Shown in pieces: positions 23,320-31,640 of a stretch of DNA of 36,088 bases (its first letter is position 1; every line of letters starts with the position of its first letter). The position numbers and the translations under genes are program-made. The notes beneath the pieces are model-generated. The model had not been told where the DNA came from. It was given only the letters and a program-made list of their open reading frames with translations, and searched no databases. Source of the DNA: Verrucomicrobiota bacterium (GTDB lineage: Bacteria > Verrucomicrobiota > Verrucomicrobiia > Limisphaerales > JADLHS01). Location of the stretch: assembly GCA_013140495.1 (NCBI GenBank), contig JABFSR010000156.1:1-36088 (forward strand), written 5' to 3'.

Positions 23320-26022
23320 TTAGAACGAGATGTAACTCAACACCTGGACTTCCTTTTTGAACACAAGCTGGATGTTGTTCTTGTCGAATTTTATGTCCAG
23401 CGGGCCGCGTTGCTGAAAATGTTCCCACATGATGCGACCGTTCTTTGGATTTATCCGACGGATGCGAAGGAATGACGGCGTGGTCAATCCCGCGCCAAAG
23501 CCAGATCCATAGCCCTCCTCGTCGTCGTTCCTGTTGGACGCCATCATGTAAATGTATTTCCCCTTGAGATAACTCATCGCCCCGCCCAGTTCGGCTTTCC
23601 ACAATTCCTTGCCGCTCTTTTCATCGAGCTTGACCAGCACATCGTGCGTGTCGTCGTTCACATTGATCTGGCGGGAGAACTTGAGCTTTTCCGGAGTAGC
23701 AGTCGTCGTGTTGACGTAGATGCTGCCCTCACCATCGAAGAACAATCCACTCACGCCAATGGATGGCAACCGCCAGCGGGCATTGCCATTTGAGATGTCG
23801 AACGCACTCAACACACCCGCATCGAAAACGTAGAACGTGTCACCACGCTCGACCACGGGGCCGAGTCCTCGCGGTGCGTCTTCTTCATTGAGGGCGGCGC
23901 CGTACCTGGAAACCTGATGTGTCAACGTAGCCTGCCACTTCTTTTTGTTCGTCTTGTCGAAAACGATCACGTTTGTGCCCGCAATCAACACGTTCACCGT
24001 CTTGAGCGCAAGAACGCGGGGTGGCCCGACCACCTCACCCTGCCATGCGCTGGCGGGATCAGTGCCAGCGTCGCGCACCTTCACGGAATAACGGCTCAAG
24101 TCCTCGAACACCTTGTCCAAACCAGCTTCGCGCTGCCATTCATTGAGGATGTCATTTGCCACCTCCATGGACTGCGTGACGTTGACAGGCCCATCGAGCG
24201 CGGACTTTTTTGGCGGCGCCTTCATGGCATTGTGAGCGATGATCTTGTGCTCGACGAGTTTCTCGGTCAGGAAAACCTCGCCGTGAACAGAGCGCTCGCT
24301 GCTGGTGTATTCCCGGTAGTCAGGTTCGTCCTCGGCATCGCGCTGCGGCTTGAAGCCAGAATCCTGGCCTTCCAGTTCATTGAGCAGCCGCTGCTGGTTT
24401 CGCGCGTTGGACAATGTTGCAGGCGCGGCGAGCTTGGCCGTAAGAGGTGCGCCCGCGAGTTGAGCAGCGAGTTTTTGCGGATCAATCTGCCCGGGTGGAA
24501 GGGTGTTTTGTGGCTTCGCAGCTGGTTTTGCCACAACAACAGCATTCGTCGCCACAGGCGTTGTCCCGGCAGCGACAGAGGTCGGGGTCGTCCGGGAATG
24601 GCTGTTCGTCGTCACTTCGCCAGTAACAAGATTCACTTTCCGGACGATCTCGGACCGAAGGTAATCCGCGTCCTTCAAAGTAATTTCAGCGCCATTGCCA
24701 CGGGCACCTTCCAATTGCCACTCAAATGGAATCGCCTTCGTGGGTTCGCCAGTCTCCCAATCGTAGCGTGTCAGCTTCTTGTCACCCGCCACCCAGATAT
24801 TCTTGTTGTAAACGCGCAGTTCGAGTTCCTGCTGCGCACTCTCCTCCCAACTCTTGATGATGGCCTCAACCGACGGCACCTTGATGTTGGCCTCCGGACG
24901 GGATTGTTCGACGATGATTTTTCTCTCCGCGATTCGCTTTTGTTCCGCTGCGGCTTCAATAGCGATCTTCTTTTTGTCCACGATGTGTTTCATCCAGACC
25001 TGTTTCTTCGTCTTGATGTCGTAACGCGCCAGCTTGTCGCCATGGATGAAAACGATCTGACCATCCTCCACCAACGCGCTCTGACCTGACTTGGCCATTT
25101 CATCCTCGAACCGCACCGCAAACAATGGCTTGGGGCGCGAACCAAACCACTCGAACCAGAACCACACACCGAGCAGCAACACGACCGCAGCCACCGACAG
25201 TTTGATGATCAATCCTGTCTTGCGCCATTCACGCGCCCCCGCGACATCGCGCTGACCCGCATACACAGGCACGTCAATTCCCTGCAACTCCGCCTTCTCC
25301 TTGCAATGAGGCGAACACAGGTAGCCAAACATTCTCATGCACAGCGGACAGATTCCCTTGCCGCACACCACGCATTGTTCGGTCACGCGCTGCCCCGTGT
25401 GCTTGGGGCAAAACCGCTTGTCCACCACATCGGGAATGTTCTCCGCCGGTTTCTCCTCGCTGCGATGAACTCGAATCGCAGGCGCAGCAGGCGCGATGTG
25501 GATAGGTTGTGCCGGCGGTTCAACGGGCGACGGGGACACCTCGGGCGGCAGCGTGGAAATTCGAACCGAAGCGGAAGGTTGCGGAGGCAAAACGATTCTC
25601 ACCGGTGCAGAAGCGCTCGGCGGCGCGGGCGCGGGCGTGGGTGCGACAGCAATCGGTGAGGTGGAGACCGCAGGCGGTGTTATTGAAATGCGGATTGCAG
25701 GCGCAGGATTCGCAACGGGCGCGGGTGGTTGCGGCGGTTGTGCGGCAGGCGGGCGCTGTGGCGGAAGCGCGATTTCCACCGGGGGTGGCGCGCTTACCAC
25801 GGCCGGGGCGACAGGCGCACTCGTGAGAAGCGTTGCCACAGGCGCGCCTGCCCTGCCCACAGGAGGCGGAGCAGCAACGCCGAGTTCCTGACGGATGAGC
25901 GCATTGATGTGCGTGGATAAATCCAACGCGCACGATGGACACGCAAACTGGATGGGCCGCGAAGCCATGTCCGGCGTCACATCAAACGCAAATTTGGATC
26001 CGCACACACACTGGATTTTCAT
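23320..26022 (-). CDS. membrane-anchored PQQ-type beta-propeller protein with zinc-ribbon and B-box-like region
   Basis: 900 aa. Residues 1-35 hold a zinc ribbon (CVC near 5, CPSC near 28). Residues about 50-190 are a Pro/Ala-rich linker. A Cys/His cluster at about 205-245 (FCPKHTG...CVVCGKGICPLC...CSPHC) resembles a B-box zinc finger. A membrane helix lies at about 270-292 (LSVAAVVLLLGVWFWFEWF). The remainder is a PQQ-like propeller with blades such as GDKLARYDIKTKKQVWMKHI and GSIYVNTTTATPEKLKF, with a charged insertion of 150-200 residues. The propeller is probably outside the membrane and both zinc regions inside. It starts 3 bases after the pseudopilin gene, so the two form an operon. No enzyme motif is seen; a scaffold or sensor role is a guess. 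Confidence 0.8.
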   Translation of the reverse strand: MKIQCVCGSKFAFDVTPDMASRPIQFACPSCALDLSTHINALIRQELGVAAPPPVGRAGAPVATLLTSAPVAPAVVSAPPPVEIALPPQRPPAAQPPQPPAPVANPAPAIRISITPPAVSTSPIAVAPTPAPAPPSASAPVRIVLPPQPSASVRISTLPPEVSPSPVEPPAQPIHIAPAAPAIRVHRSEEKPAENIPDVVDKRFCPKHTGQRVTEQCVVCGKGICPLCMRMFGYLCSPHCKEKAELQGIDVPVYAGQRDVAGAREWRKTGLIIKLSVAAVVLLLGVWFWFEWFGSRPKPLFAVRFEDEMAKSGQSALVEDGQIVFIHGDKLARYDIKTKKQVWMKHIVDKKKIAIEAAAEQKRIAERKIIVEQSRPEANIKVPSVEAIIKSWEESAQQELELRVYNKNIWVAGDKKLTRYDWETGEPTKAIPFEWQLEGARGNGAEITLKDADYLRSEIVRKVNLVTGEVTTNSHSRTTPTSVAAGTTPVATNAVVVAKPAAKPQNTLPPGQIDPQKLAAQLAGAPLTAKLAAPATLSNARNQQRLLNELEGQDSGFKPQRDAEDEPDYREYTSSERSVHGEVFLTEKLVEHKIIAHNAMKAPPKKSALDGPVNVTQSMEVANDILNEWQREAGLDKVFEDLSRYSVKVRDAGTDPASAWQGEVVGPPRVLALKTVNVLIAGTNVIVFDKTNKKKWQATLTHQVSRYGAALNEEDAPRGLGPVVERGDTFYVFDAGVLSAFDISNGNARWRLPSIGVSGLFFDGEGSIYVNTTTATPEKLKFSRQINVNDDTHDVLVKLDEKSGKELWKAELGGAMSYLKGKYIYMMASNRNDDEEGYGSGFGAGLTTPSFLRIRRINPKNGRIMWEHFQQRGPLDIKFDKNNIQLVFKKEVQVLSYISF

Positions 26023-26025
26023 AGG

Positions 26026-26676
26026 TCAGGGTTTCGGGTTCAGCAGCACCACACGAGGCGGCACGATCAAATCGAACTTCAAGAGCGCGGAAGTTTCTTC
26101 CGTGTGACCGTCGGTGAAAAGAAAATTGCCGCCGAATTTATGGTGATTGTTCCCGGGTGGCTTGCCATCAGTCGAAAACACCTGCTGGAAGTTCGATTTC
26201 GAGAGCGAGTTGATCTGTTTGTCACTCATCAACACCGACGACGATGGTGAAGCGGAGCGATGGCCCATGTAGTAGGCATAGCTGATTTTGTGTTTGAGCA
26301 ACGACTCGCCGGCGGTCGGCGTCACGTCCTTGCTGCCGGGGCAGATGAACATCGCCGTGTCCGAGTTGTAGCGCGGCACCAGCACGTCGAGTGCGGCTTC
26401 GGACGTGGTGGCATTGGTGACCACTGGAAAATTGCCGGAGAAATCGGCGGCATAAATTTGCATCGAAATGAAAAGCTTTTGAAGCCCGGCCTGGCAACGG
26501 ACCTTGCGCTTGGCCTGCGAGTCCTTTGAACCAAAGCTCCACATGGCCGTGAACAGAATCATGATGATGAGCATCACGAAAAGCAGTTCGATCAGGGAGA
26601 ATGCCGTGCGTCCCGCCCCGGTGCCACGCACTTCATCCCCTGGCGGTCGCTGTTGCAATTGCACCAATGATTTCAT
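26026..26676 (-). CDS. type II secretion/type IV pilus pseudopilin
   Basis: 216 aa from the ATG at 26676, with AAGGTG about 8 bases upstream; an earlier ATG at 26736 adds 20 unlikely residues. The prepilin signal is AFSLIELLFVMLIIMILFTA, with Ala instead of the usual Gly before the cleavage site and the conserved Glu at +5. A globular domain follows. The C-terminus contains NNHHKFGGNFLFTDGHTEE, the H...DGH signature of the large pseudopilin families in Planctomycetes and Verrucomicrobia. The long leader of about 25 residues before cleavage is also typical of this group. No secretion machinery is encoded nearby. Confidence 0.88.
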   Translation of the reverse strand: MKSLVQLQQRPPGDEVRGTGAGRTAFSLIELLFVMLIIMILFTAMWSFGSKDSQAKRKVRCQAGLQKLFISMQIYAADFSGNFPVVTNATTSEAALDVLVPRYNSDTAMFICPGSKDVTPTAGESLLKHKISYAYYMGHRSASPSSSVLMSDKQINSLSKSNFQQVFSTDGKPPGNNHHKFGGNFLFTDGHTEETSALLKFDLIVPPRVVLLNPKP

Positions 26677-26874
26677 GCGGTGAAACACCTTCACTTGACA
26701 CCAAACCGTCCCATTCCCGGCAGAAGGTTCAAGCATCTCGGGTGCATTGAGGCGATTCTGATTCCACGTGCGCAGGTTGGCAAGTTGAGAATTGGCAATG
26801 TTTTCGCGCCTTGATTCACGAGCGTGCTTGCAACAGTTGTTTCAACTAGGCTAGCGTCAGTTACCGGAAACCGA

Positions 26875-27309
26875 ATGGCACTCGAAGAACGATACGACGA
26901 CGCGATGTTTGACTTCAGCACGGGCGAGTTCGACAGCGCGATTGAGAAGTTGAAGGCGATTCTTGCTGAAGCGCCGGAGCACTTTGACGCACAACTGTCG
27001 CTGGGCATGGCGCATTATCGCAAGGGCGATTTCAGCACCGCCATTGCCGAGGGTCACAAGGCAGAGCAACTGAAGCCCAGGGAGCAGTTGGTTCATACGA
27101 ACCTCTCACTGTTTTACATGAAGTCCGGCGATAAAACCCGCGCAGAACATCACGGCTTGCAGGCGCGCATCGCTTCCTGGCGGGAGGATGCGTCAACGAA
27201 AGGCGGACCACCAGCCAACAGCGATCCGGAACTGGCAATGGCCAGACCACAGCCGCCACCGATGAAGCCTCCACAGAACATTCCCGACATGCCGTGGAAG
27301 AAAAAGTGA
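26875..27309 (+). CDS. TPR protein
   Basis: 144 aa. Residues about 5-105 hold three tetratricopeptide repeats (FSTGEFDSAIEKLKAILAEAPEHFDAQLSLGMAHYRKGDFSTAIAEGHKA pattern, quoted here in short: GEFDSAIEKL, KGDFSTAIAE, SGDKTRAEHH). The last 35 residues are Pro-rich and end in PWKKK. There is no signal peptide, so it is a cytoplasmic adaptor for protein-protein contact. The ATG at 26875 is the first in frame; residues upstream of it are unlike a protein. It is divergent from the pseudopilin gene and 26 bases before the next small gene. Confidence 0.82.
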   Translation: MALEERYDDAMFDFSTGEFDSAIEKLKAILAEAPEHFDAQLSLGMAHYRKGDFSTAIAEGHKAEQLKPREQLVHTNLSLFYMKSGDKTRAEHHGLQARIASWREDASTKGGPPANSDPELAMARPQPPPMKPPQNIPDMPWKKK

Positions 27310-27335
27310 ACCGGACAGTTACCTTTAACAATAAA

Positions 27336-27626
27336 ATGAAATCTGCATACGAACTGGCAATGGAACGATTGGACAAGTCTTCGCCCACAGTGAAGATCAC
27401 CGACGCCCAGAAGAAAAAACTCGCCGATCTGGAATCAAAGTACAAGGCGAAGATCGCTGAACGAGAGATCGCACTGAAGGCCGACATCGGTAAAGCCGCC
27501 GAGGCTGGCGAGTTTGAGAAGGTTCAAGAACTTGAAGGCCGGCTTGTGTCCGAACGCAGGGACTTGCAGGCGGAATTGGAGGACCGCAAACAGCAGTTGC
27601 GCGACGGCAAAGTGTCCAAGTCGTAA
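27336..27626 (+). CDS. small coiled-coil protein, 96 aa
   Basis: Starts MKSAYELAMERLDKSSP, a form I associate with a verrucomicrobial conserved protein of unknown function. The rest is highly charged and helical (ITDAQKKKLADLESKYKAKI; ELEGRLVSERRDLQAELEDR), so a coiled coil is likely. The ATG at 27336 is preferred to one at 27294, which would overlap the TPR gene. It is 26 bases after the TPR gene, so the two are probably co-transcribed. Function unknown. Confidence 0.75.
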   Translation: MKSAYELAMERLDKSSPTVKITDAQKKKLADLESKYKAKIAEREIALKADIGKAAEAGEFEKVQELEGRLVSERRDLQAELEDRKQQLRDGKVSKS

Positions 27627-27743
27627 CTTTGTTTCGCGATTGTTGGACAATTTTGAGCTGCCACAAGGCATTTTGTTCCAAGTCGTTGTCGGGCTCGGCT
27701 TTTGCTTTGCTTTCGGTGTCGCATGGGTGCGACTTCCGAAAGT

Positions 27744-28577
27744 ATGAATTCACTTCAAGTCAATGGCACCGAGCTGGCCTGTGTGGAGCGCGGTGAGGGG
27801 CAGACTATAATCCTGGTTCATGGCGCGATCGGAGATCTTCGATCATGGGAAAGCGTCGCGATAAAACTTGCCGCAAGGTATCGCGTCGTGACTTACAGCC
27901 GTCGCTGGCATTACCCACTTTACGGTGCAACCAACGACGCTGGCTACACTGCGGCGATTCACACGGCGGATTTGCTGGGCGTTATGGAACATTTCGGTCC
28001 GTCACATCTCGCGGGTCATTCCTACGGTGCTGCCCTCTGCGCGGTGGCGGCATTGCAGCGCCCCGGACTTGTCAAATCCCTCGTGCTCGCAGAGCCGTCC
28101 CTCTTCCCACTCTTGCAATTCAGCGCTGAAGGAAAACAGGCTGAAGCCGAGGCCGCCGCCGCATCTGCCCACGTCCCTGAACTGCTGAAGCAGGGGCAAC
28201 GCGTCCGCGCATTGCACGAATTCTTGAATATTATTCTCGGCACCAACGGCGCGGAACGCATCCCGGCACTCGGACAGGAAGTGATGCTCGACAATCTCTC
28301 CACTCTAGGACCGATGCTGGCAGAAATGAGAGCGGATTCTCTGTTCACGCCGCAGCACGCCGCCGCGATAAAACCGCCCACCCTGCTCCTGGACGGCGAG
28401 CACACTCCGGCCATCTTCCGTATCACGATTGAGGAAATGCAAAGGGCCATCCCGAATGCGCGTCGCGTGACACTGCCAGACTTATCCCACGGATTGCACC
28501 TTGAAAATCCAACGCTGTTCGCGGAGACGGTGCAGGAATTTCTTGCGCAGTTCCAAAAGCAACCTGCGATAGCGTAA
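27744..28577 (+). CDS. alpha/beta-fold hydrolase
   Basis: 277 aa. The oxyanion-hole motif VHGAIGDLRSW is near residue 26. The nucleophile is in GHSYGA near 95. The acid is probably the Asp in LLLDGEHTP near 215, and the His is in DLSHGLH near 248. The fold matches esterases and C-C bond hydrolases of the MhpC/haloalkane type; substrate unknown. The ATG at 27744 is chosen because the typical N-terminal strand follows it; upstream residues to 27702 look non-coding. It is probably cytoplasmic. Confidence 0.9.
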   Translation: MNSLQVNGTELACVERGEGQTIILVHGAIGDLRSWESVAIKLAARYRVVTYSRRWHYPLYGATNDAGYTAAIHTADLLGVMEHFGPSHLAGHSYGAALCAVAALQRPGLVKSLVLAEPSLFPLLQFSAEGKQAEAEAAAASAHVPELLKQGQRVRALHEFLNIILGTNGAERIPALGQEVMLDNLSTLGPMLAEMRADSLFTPQHAAAIKPPTLLLDGEHTPAIFRITIEEMQRAIPNARRVTLPDLSHGLHLENPTLFAETVQEFLAQFQKQPAIA

Positions 28578-28659
28578 GCGAGTGCTTGTTTACGACTTCC
28601 AGCGTGAAAAAGCGGGCGACCAAGAATACTCGGGTCTGGCCAGGGTTTGGCCATTGTAG

Positions 28660-29223
28660 TCACCTCAGTTTCTTGCCGAGGCCACGCTGCCAAAGTTCCA
28701 GGTAATACAACGCCACAACCACAAGCGAATGCTGGATTTTTCCCTGACCGACCAGTTTCGGAATGTCCGCCAGTGGCACTAACTTTGTAACAATATCTTC
28801 ACCGGAATCCCACTCGACCGGGTGAACACACTGACAATTCTCCACGATCACGGTGTAGCAGATGTTCGACATGATAGCCGGATTCGGAAAAATCTTTCCA
28901 GCCAGTCGCGCCTTCTTTCCCGCATAGCCTGTCTCCTCGCGCAGCTCCCGCACACCCGCAGTCACAGGTGACGCATCCTTCTTGTCAATCATGCCGCCGG
29001 GAATCTCCAACTCCACTGTATTCGAACCGTGCCGATATTGTTGCACCATCACGAGCCTCTGGTCGGGGGTAATCGCAAGGACGTTCACCCAGTTCGCGCA
29101 GCCGATCACAAAGAAATCATGCTCAACTTTTGTGCGCGGCGAGATTTTCCGGTCGGCCCGCACATCGAAGATTCTGAACTTTCCGAGCTGCTTCGTACCG
29201 ATCTGCTTCCAAGGTTTTATCAT
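28660..29223 (-). CDS. Nudix hydrolase, ADP-ribose pyrophosphatase type
   Basis: 187 aa. The Nudix box is GGMIDKKDASPVTAGV followed by RELREETGY at residues 76-100. The catalytic core RELREE (92-97) is intact, but the first Glu of the usual GX5EX7REUXEE is Asp and the spacing is one residue longer. The preceding QYRHGSNTVELEIPGG is typical of ADP-ribose and other nucleoside diphosphate-sugar pyrophosphatases. It probably cleaves a nucleoside diphosphate derivative to AMP or similar. It lies 38 bases downstream of the 64-aa gene on the same strand. Confidence 0.9.
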   Translation of the reverse strand: MIKPWKQIGTKQLGKFRIFDVRADRKISPRTKVEHDFFVIGCANWVNVLAITPDQRLVMVQQYRHGSNTVELEIPGGMIDKKDASPVTAGVRELREETGYAGKKARLAGKIFPNPAIMSNICYTVIVENCQCVHPVEWDSGEDIVTKLVPLADIPKLVGQGKIQHSLVVVALYYLELWQRGLGKKLR

Positions 29224-29261
29224 TGGTGTGAGAGTGTCTGGACGGCAACCGCTGAATCAAG

Positions 29262-29456
29262 TCATTCCACCCTGCCCTGCGCGGCCCAGCCTTGTTTCAT
29301 CAAGCCAAGAAGATGCACAAGCGCCTCCTCGTAACTGCGGCCTTTGGTTTCCGCGAGTTGACGCGCACGCTTCTCCAGTTGCGCCGCCATCTCGACAGTT
29401 TTTTCGCGTGGACAACCCATCGTAACCAGCAGGCCGGCAAGTTCGGTTGTGTTCAT
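29262..29456 (-). CDS. small hypothetical protein, 64 aa
   Basis: Helical and charged (MNTTELAGLLVTMGCPREKT start; AAQLEKRARQLAETKGRSYE middle). There is no signal peptide or membrane segment. The gene begins 3 bases after the T run of the terminator that ends the upstream cyclophilin gene and is followed by the Nudix gene, so it may be the first gene of that unit or be reached by read-through. It may carry a small DNA- or protein-binding helical bundle; no family recognised. Confidence 0.65.
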   Translation of the reverse strand: MNTTELAGLLVTMGCPREKTVEMAAQLEKRARQLAETKGRSYEEALVHLLGLMKQGWAAQGRVE

Positions 29457-29459
29457 TTC

Positions 29460-29497
29460 AAAAAAATCGCGGATGAAGCCATTGCCTCATCCGCGAT
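29460..29497 (-). terminator. Rho-independent terminator after the cytoplasmic cyclophilin gene
   Basis: On the minus strand, ATCGCGGATGA pairs perfectly with TCATCCGCGAT (plus-strand arms 29466-29476 and 29487-29497), with a 10-base loop and a following run of seven T. It lies 16 bases past the cyclophilin stop and immediately before the start of the 64-aa gene. Confidence 0.85.
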
Positions 29498-29513
29498 AAA
29501 TCGGATCAACGAA

Positions 29514-30014
29514 TTACTTCACGGAATCGCGCGGCACGATTTTCACGCTCTCCACATTCATGCGCTTGAGCGGGCGATCTCCCGGCGCGGTAGGTGTGGT
29601 GGCAATTTTTTCCAGCACGTCATCGCCTTTGATCAACTTTCCAAACGCGGTGTATTGACGGTCCAGAAAGCGCGGTTCCCCGTGGCAGATAAAGAATTGA
29701 GAACCTGCCGAGTTGGGATCATTCGAACGTGCCATCGAGAGCACCCCGCGTGTGTGCGGTTTGTCGTTAAACTCGGCCTTGATCTGATGACCCGGTCCGC
29801 CAGTGCCCCACGCGCGCTGTTTGGATTCATCCTTGGTCAGCGGATCGCCACCCTGAATCATGAAATCCCGGATCACGCGGTGAAAGCATGTGCCATCGTA
29901 GAAGCCCTGCTGTGCAAGCTTCTTGAAGTTTTCAACATGGCCCGGCGCGACGTCCGGCCAGAATTCGAGGATCATTTCGCCCTCGGAGGTTTTGATGATG
30001 GCTGCTTCGCTCAT
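29514..30014 (-). CDS. peptidyl-prolyl cis-trans isomerase, cyclophilin type, cytoplasmic
   Basis: 166 aa without signal peptide. It speeds cis-trans isomerisation of Xaa-Pro bonds during folding. The core residues are visible: FHRVIRDFMIQGGDP near 43-57 (catalytic Arg), GVLSMARSNDPNSAGSQFFI near 90-109, and a conserved FGKLIKGDDVLEKI near 123. It follows a secreted cyclophilin gene by 18 bases, so one transcript supplies both compartments. A strong terminator comes after it. Confidence 0.94.
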   Translation of the reverse strand: MSEAAIIKTSEGEMILEFWPDVAPGHVENFKKLAQQGFYDGTCFHRVIRDFMIQGGDPLTKDESKQRAWGTGGPGHQIKAEFNDKPHTRGVLSMARSNDPNSAGSQFFICHGEPRFLDRQYTAFGKLIKGDDVLEKIATTPTAPGDRPLKRMNVESVKIVPRDSVK

Positions 30015-30032
30015 TGATTTTGCGGGTTGGGA

Positions 30033-30764
30033 TTACTTGTTGTTGTCGGCTTGGAGGATGGTTGCGGATTTGATGTAATCGAGATTGGGGAAATCCTTTT
30101 TTAAGTAGGCGTTGCCTTCGGCCTGTATGCGACCCTGATGGGGTCCACGACCACGGGGAGCGCCTTCGCCATACTCATTGTTTATCTTGTCCACCACATC
30201 CATGCCCTCGGTCACTTTGCCGAAAGGAGAGAAACCCATGCCGTCAAGGTTGCTGTTGTCGCCAAAGTTGATGAACAACTGCGTGGTACGCGTATTGGGC
30301 CCTGCGGTGGCAAAGGTGATAGCACCCCTCGCGTTGTTGCCCTTGACCGGGTCGTCTGAAATCGCTGCTTCGCGCCATTTTGCCGAAACGCTCGGATCGC
30401 CGTGGATACCGAACTGGCACATGAAACCGGAGATCACGCGAAAGAAAGCAACGTCCTTGAAGTAGCCGGAGCGTACCAGGTTGTAAAAGCGGTCAGCACC
30501 ATTTGGCGAAAGCGAGCGGGTGACTTCGATGGTGAACTTCCCCTTGGTTGTGTCGAACTGAGCTTTGAAAGTCTCAGGCGCTTTTTCCGTAAGTTTGGCG
30601 GGATCAGTAAACCCCGGCGAAGCGGATGAAGGTTTCTCTACTTTCGCGGTTTCCTTTGCCGTCCCAGTGGGCTCGGACTTTGTTTCTTTTTTAGGTTCAT
30701 CCGCACGCACGGCAACAACACCGAGCGCCAGTCCGACAGTGCAAATCAATGCGATTATTCTCAT
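30033..30764 (-). CDS. peptidyl-prolyl cis-trans isomerase, cyclophilin type, exported
   Basis: 243 aa. A signal peptide (MRIIALICTVGLALGVVAVRA) is followed by about 45 Lys/Glu/Thr/Pro-rich linker residues and a cyclophilin domain from about 65: FFRVISGFMCQFGIHGDP, GAITFATAGPNTRTTQLFI, and GFSPFGKVTEGMDVVDKI. It acts on proteins in the periplasm. The catalytic Arg of the FxRV motif is present. It heads a two-gene unit with the cytoplasmic cyclophilin and is divergent from the Spy-like gene across a 160-base gap. Confidence 0.92.
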   Translation of the reverse strand: MRIIALICTVGLALGVVAVRADEPKKETKSEPTGTAKETAKVEKPSSASPGFTDPAKLTEKAPETFKAQFDTTKGKFTIEVTRSLSPNGADRFYNLVRSGYFKDVAFFRVISGFMCQFGIHGDPSVSAKWREAAISDDPVKGNNARGAITFATAGPNTRTTQLFINFGDNSNLDGMGFSPFGKVTEGMDVVDKINNEYGEGAPRGRGPHQGRIQAEGNAYLKKDFPNLDYIKSATILQADNNK

Positions 30765-30924
30765 AAACGGGCGAAAATGTTTCAGGTCACACGCGCAAAG
30801 TCACGCGCAGATTTTCCCAACCTGAAAAATCCTGTAACCATCCCGCGCCATCTGCGTCTCTCAATTCGTAATGACAGCACCTGAACGGTGCGCAAAAAAG
30901 TAACAACGAGAACAAACAACAATT

Positions 30925-31389
30925 ATGAAAACGAACAAAGTCAATTGGATGGTTGCGGTTGTCTTGGGAGCGATGGTTGCTCTCAGTCCCGCGTTACGCG
31001 CGGAAGACAAACCCGCCAAACCCGAGCGTACCGGCCCCGGGCAAGGTCCTGGCGCAGGGCCACGCCGAGAAGCCATGAAGGAACGCGCGGCCAAGGTCGC
31101 CGAGGAACTCGGCCTCTCCGACGAACAGAAAATCAAGGTTCGCGAAGTCATGAAGGAACAGGCCGAAAAGACGCGCGAACTCCGCGATCTCGAACCCGAA
31201 GCCCGCCGCGAAAAAGCGAAGGAACTCCGTGGCGAGACGCAGGCCAAGATGAAGGAGATTCTCACCGCCGAACAATATGCCAAATGGGAAAAAATCCGTG
31301 AGCAAAACCGCCCCGGCGGCCCCGGAAACGAAGGAAAGCCCGGCAGACCCGGCAAGGGCAAAGGTCCCAAGGGCGAAAAGCCCGAGTAA
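30925..31389 (+). CDS. secreted Spy/CpxP-like helical protein with Gly/Pro/Lys tail
   Basis: 154 aa. A signal peptide ends near ALRA at residue 25. Then comes a short Pro/Gly stretch and a helical, charged domain at about 48-125 with LGLSDEQKIKVREVMKEQ and a second ILTAEQYAKWEKI. This LT/SxEQ pattern, two copies about 55 residues apart, is that of Spy/CpxP-type periplasmic proteins, here without exact LTxxQ motifs. The last 25 residues are Gly/Pro/Lys-rich. It may be a periplasmic chaperone or metal-stress protein; role inferred only from pattern. A strong terminator follows, so it is monocistronic. Confidence 0.8.
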   Translation: MKTNKVNWMVAVVLGAMVALSPALRAEDKPAKPERTGPGQGPGAGPRREAMKERAAKVAEELGLSDEQKIKVREVMKEQAEKTRELRDLEPEARREKAKELRGETQAKMKEILTAEQYAKWEKIREQNRPGGPGNEGKPGRPGKGKGPKGEKPE

Positions 31390-31416
31390 AACCTGTCGCA
31401 ACATTTCATGAGTCGG

Positions 31417-31447
31417 GGGACGGCGTTCGCGCCGTCCCTTTTTTTTT
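31417..31447 (+). terminator. strong Rho-independent terminator with TTCG loop
   Basis: A 9-bp stem GGGACGGCG/CGCCGTCCC (31417-31425 and 31430-31438) closes a TTCG tetraloop, followed at once by nine T (31439-31447). It lies 27 bases after the Spy-like gene stop. Confidence 0.95.
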
Positions 31448-31484
31448 CCTCCGCCTGATTCCAAACCAGGCAACACCGACCAAA

Positions 31485-31546
31485 TCAGGGGAATGTTTGC
31501 CAGGGGAATAGGAATTCTTCAATTCCACTGCCAATCATTCCCCTGA
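31485..31546. repeat. nested inverted repeat, TCAGGGGAATG type
   Basis: TCAGGGGAATG at 31485-31495 and its reverse complement at 31536-31546 enclose a hairpin GGAATT-CTTC-AATTCC at 31511-31526. It lies in the leader of the DUF1080 gene, between the terminator and the start. Confidence 0.65.
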
Positions 31547-31640
31547 CCTGTCCCTGGCCAGACAAGTCCGACGCAAACAAATCCCCCGCTTGACACACGG
31601 TGCAATTTTGCAAACGCTCGCGCTGGCAATCCGACACACA

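Noticed and set aside
23917..25089. A 390-codon open frame on the plus strand
   Set aside because: Antisense to the PQQ-propeller gene, without recognisable protein features; a by-product of GC-rich codon use.
25496..25891. Gly/Ala-rich 131-codon frame on the plus strand
   Set aside because: Antisense of the Pro/Ala-rich linker of the PQQ-propeller protein.
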